From contig NZ_CP158367.1 of assembly GCF_040267685.1 (NCBI RefSeq), positions 2,108,001-2,172,000 of the forward strand: a stretch of DNA of 64,000 bases. The letters are read 5' to 3'. Source of the DNA: Proteinivorax tanatarense (GTDB taxonomy: Bacteria > Bacillota > Proteinivoracia > Proteinivoracales > Proteinivoracaceae). This document shows, piece by piece, positions 62,670 through 64,000 of this stretch. Position 1 is the stretch's first letter. Each line of letters opens with the position of its first letter. The notes under the pieces are model-generated. The model saw only the letters and a list, made by a program, of their open reading frames with translations, had not been told where the DNA came from and searched no databases. The position numbers and the translations under genes are program-made.

Positions 62670-63605
62670 CTAAAACAAATCCAACCTTCCTTTAAGCTCT
62701 GATAAATTCATTAAATCTTGTATTATATCCTTACAAGTCTCCTCCTTGGAGACCATTCCTGCTACCTGGCCGGCCATTAGCGATCCTTGGTCTATATCCC
62801 CTTCTCTTACCGCTTTTGCTAGCGCTCCGCTTCCCAGCTTTTCAATTTTTTCGGGAGATGCTCCCTCTTTTTCAAGCTTGGCAAACTGCCTAGCCAGTTT
62901 GTTTCTTAAAATACGTACTGGGTGTCCGGTGCTTCTGCCGGTTACCATAGTAAAAATATCTTTGGCATCTATAACTTTCTTTTTGTAATTAGCATGAATT
63001 ATACATTCTTCAGCAACCAAAAATCGAGTTCCAACCTGCACCCCATGGGCACCTAGCATAAAGGAAGCTGCAACCCCTCTGTTATCAGCAATCCCACCGG
63101 CTGCAATAACAGAAATATTTACAGAATCAACAACCTGCGGAACTAAGGCCATAGTAGTTATTTCTCCTACGTGCCCGCCAGCTTCATACCCTTCTGCAAT
63201 AATGGCATCTACTCCTACCCTTTCCATTCTTTTAGCTAGCGCCACTGAAGCCACAACAGGAATTACTTTTATGCCATGCTCTTTCCATTTCCCAATATAT
63301 TTACCGGGGTTTCCAGCACCTGTTGTAACCACTTTTACCCCTTCGTCACAAACTAGCTGAGCTACTTCGTCGGCGTTTTCGCTAAGAAGCATTATGTTGA
63401 CACCAAAAGGTTTGTCTGTAAGCTTTTTTACCTTTCTAATTTCCTCTTTAATAAACTCGACAGGAGCGTTGCCTGACGCGATTACACCCAAACCTCCAGC
63501 GTTAGATACTGCTGCAGCTAAGGTGCTTTCCGCAACCCAAGCCATTCCCCCCTGTATTATCGGATAATCTATACCTATGGTTTGGCAAAAAGAATTGTTT
63601 TTCAT
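62670..63605 (-). CDS. fabK: enoyl-ACP reductase II (FMN type)
   Basis: FMN-dependent NADH enoyl-ACP reductase of 311 residues, replacing FabI. The TIM-barrel start is GIDYPIIQGGMAWVAES; then NAGGLGVIASG, PFGVNIMLL, the EGYEAGGHVGEITTMALVPQV substrate/FMN segment (about 148-168), and AAGGIADNRG and GVQVGTRFL (FMN phosphate). ATG 63605 with AGGAGG upstream is preferred to 63641, which would overlap acpP. The closely related nitronate monooxygenases are excluded by the fab context. Confidence 0.93.
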   Translation of the reverse strand: MKNNSFCQTIGIDYPIIQGGMAWVAESTLAAAVSNAGGLGVIASGNAPVEFIKEEIRKVKKLTDKPFGVNIMLLSENADEVAQLVCDEGVKVVTTGAGNPGKYIGKWKEHGIKVIPVVASVALAKRMERVGVDAIIAEGYEAGGHVGEITTMALVPQVVDSVNISVIAAGGIADNRGVAASFMLGAHGVQVGTRFLVAEECIIHANYKKKVIDAKDIFTMVTGRSTGHPVRILRNKLARQFAKLEKEGASPEKIEKLGSGALAKAVREGDIDQGSLMAGQVAGMVSKEETCKDIIQDLMNLSELKGRLDLF

Positions 63606-63615
63606 AGTTATCCTC

Positions 63616-63843
63616 CTATTTAGCAATCTTTTTTTCCACAAACTCTACAGCATCTCCAATTGTTTTCATAGAGGCTGCCTCTGAATCGTCAATTTCAATC
63701 TCAAATGCTTCCTCCAGCTCTACAACAAGCTGAAAAATATCCAGCGAGTCCACTCCCATATCTTCAAAAGATGTTTCTTTTGTTATTTCCTCATCTATAT
63801 CTAGTTGTTCCTCAACAATTCCTTTTATTTTTTCAAATACCAT
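63616..63843 (-). CDS. acpP: acyl carrier protein
   Basis: Acidic 75-residue carrier protein. The phosphopantetheine serine is S33 in [16 protein letters not shown], and the helical end is AVEFVEKKIA. AGGGGGA precedes ATG 63843. It is first of the fabK-accDA run, and a near-identical second copy lies immediately upstream. Confidence 0.96.
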   Translation of the reverse strand: MVFEKIKGIVEEQLDIDEEITKETSFEDMGVDSLDIFQLVVELEEAFEIEIDDSEAASMKTIGDAVEFVEKKIAK

Positions 63844-63868
63844 TTTAAAATTCCCCCTAATTTTTAAG

Positions 63869-64000
63869 TTATTTTGTTTTCTTTTCTACAAAGTCTACCG
63901 CATCCCCAACAGTTTTCATTGATGCCGCCTCTGAATCGTCAATCTCGATCTCAAATGCTTCCTCCAGCTCTACAACAAGCTGGAAAATATCCAGCGAGTC
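63869..64000 (-). CDS. second acyl carrier protein, cut by the window edge
   Basis: The last 43 codons of another ACP gene, starting at the phosphopantetheine motif [20 protein letters not shown] and ending in a stop at 63869. Amino acids are nearly identical to the neighbour ([13 protein letters not shown] against IGDAVEFVEKKIAK), so this is a recent tandem duplicate. The 5' end and any further duplication lie outside the window. Confidence 0.93.
   Translation of the reverse strand, partial: DSLDIFQLVVELEEAFEIEIDDSEAASMKTVGDAVDFVEKKTK

Overview
The window is AT-rich and gene-dense. It carries Gram-positive style ribosome binding sites (AGGAGG type), frequent TTG and GTG starts, and clean sigma-A type promoters (TTGaca/17/TATAAT). 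Its genes point to a strictly anaerobic low-GC Firmicute of class Clostridia: heterodisulfide-reductase type electron carriers, a flavodiiron protein, a 2-hydroxyacyl-CoA-dehydratase/double-cubane type pair, FabK-type fatty acid synthesis and ECF vitamin transporters. Two NhaC-type antiporters and other Na+-linked carriers would suit a salt- or alkali-tolerant organism (inference). No tRNA, rRNA, CRISPR array, prophage or transposase gene was seen.

Region by region. (1) 0-0.7 kb: a short YidC/Oxa1-like membrane protein. (2) 0.7-13.3 kb, minus strand: one long operon for late cobalamin synthesis and salvage, run from a promoter and B12 riboswitch with an intrinsic terminator at about 13.0-13.3 kb. 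The order is cbiA-cblT-cblS-cobU-cobS-cobC-cbiP-cbiB-cobD-pduX-btuF-btuC-btuD-cobO. It lacks corrin-ring genes and cobT, but has an alpha-ribazole transporter/kinase pair. (3) 13.3-34 kb: accessory and housekeeping genes: a DUF4097 lipoprotein, an N-terminally truncated Na+ symporter, an ABC-F ATPase, a SleB-like hydrolase, YgiQ, a double-cubane-like protein with its ATPase activator, a LysR regulator, a decayed acetyltransferase, three related small lipoproteins, a membrane MORN-repeat/zinc-peptidase protein, BioY, two NhaC antiporters around an HTH/DUF2975 pair, and a DUF1874 protein resembling cA4 ring nucleases. (4) 34-38 kb: flavodiiron protein and YchF.

(5) 38.2-50.0 kb, minus strand: two dicarboxylate-type carriers and a nine-gene operon. 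The operon encodes a fumarate-reductase-like flavoprotein and iron-sulfur subunit, HdrB, HdrC, HdrA, an MvhD-like protein, and three Flx-like subunits including an FAD/NAD(P)H module. Together they look like a soluble, flavin-based bifurcating or confurcating NADH/ferredoxin/fumarate complex, with a Dcu-type C4-dicarboxylate carrier next door. This is the most interesting system in the window.

(6) 50-55 kb: DinB-like protein, a cytoplasmic type I pullulanase preceded by a consensus cre site, a frameshifted DUF1538 gene and a LysM protein. (7) 54.5-64 kb, minus strand: the fatty-acid operon acpP-acpP-fabK-fabD-fabG-fabF-accB-fabZ-accC-accDA(fused)-birA. It is continuous except for a small repeat element between fabK and fabD. 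BirA at the end would biotinylate AccB, and BioY at 28 kb would supply biotin.
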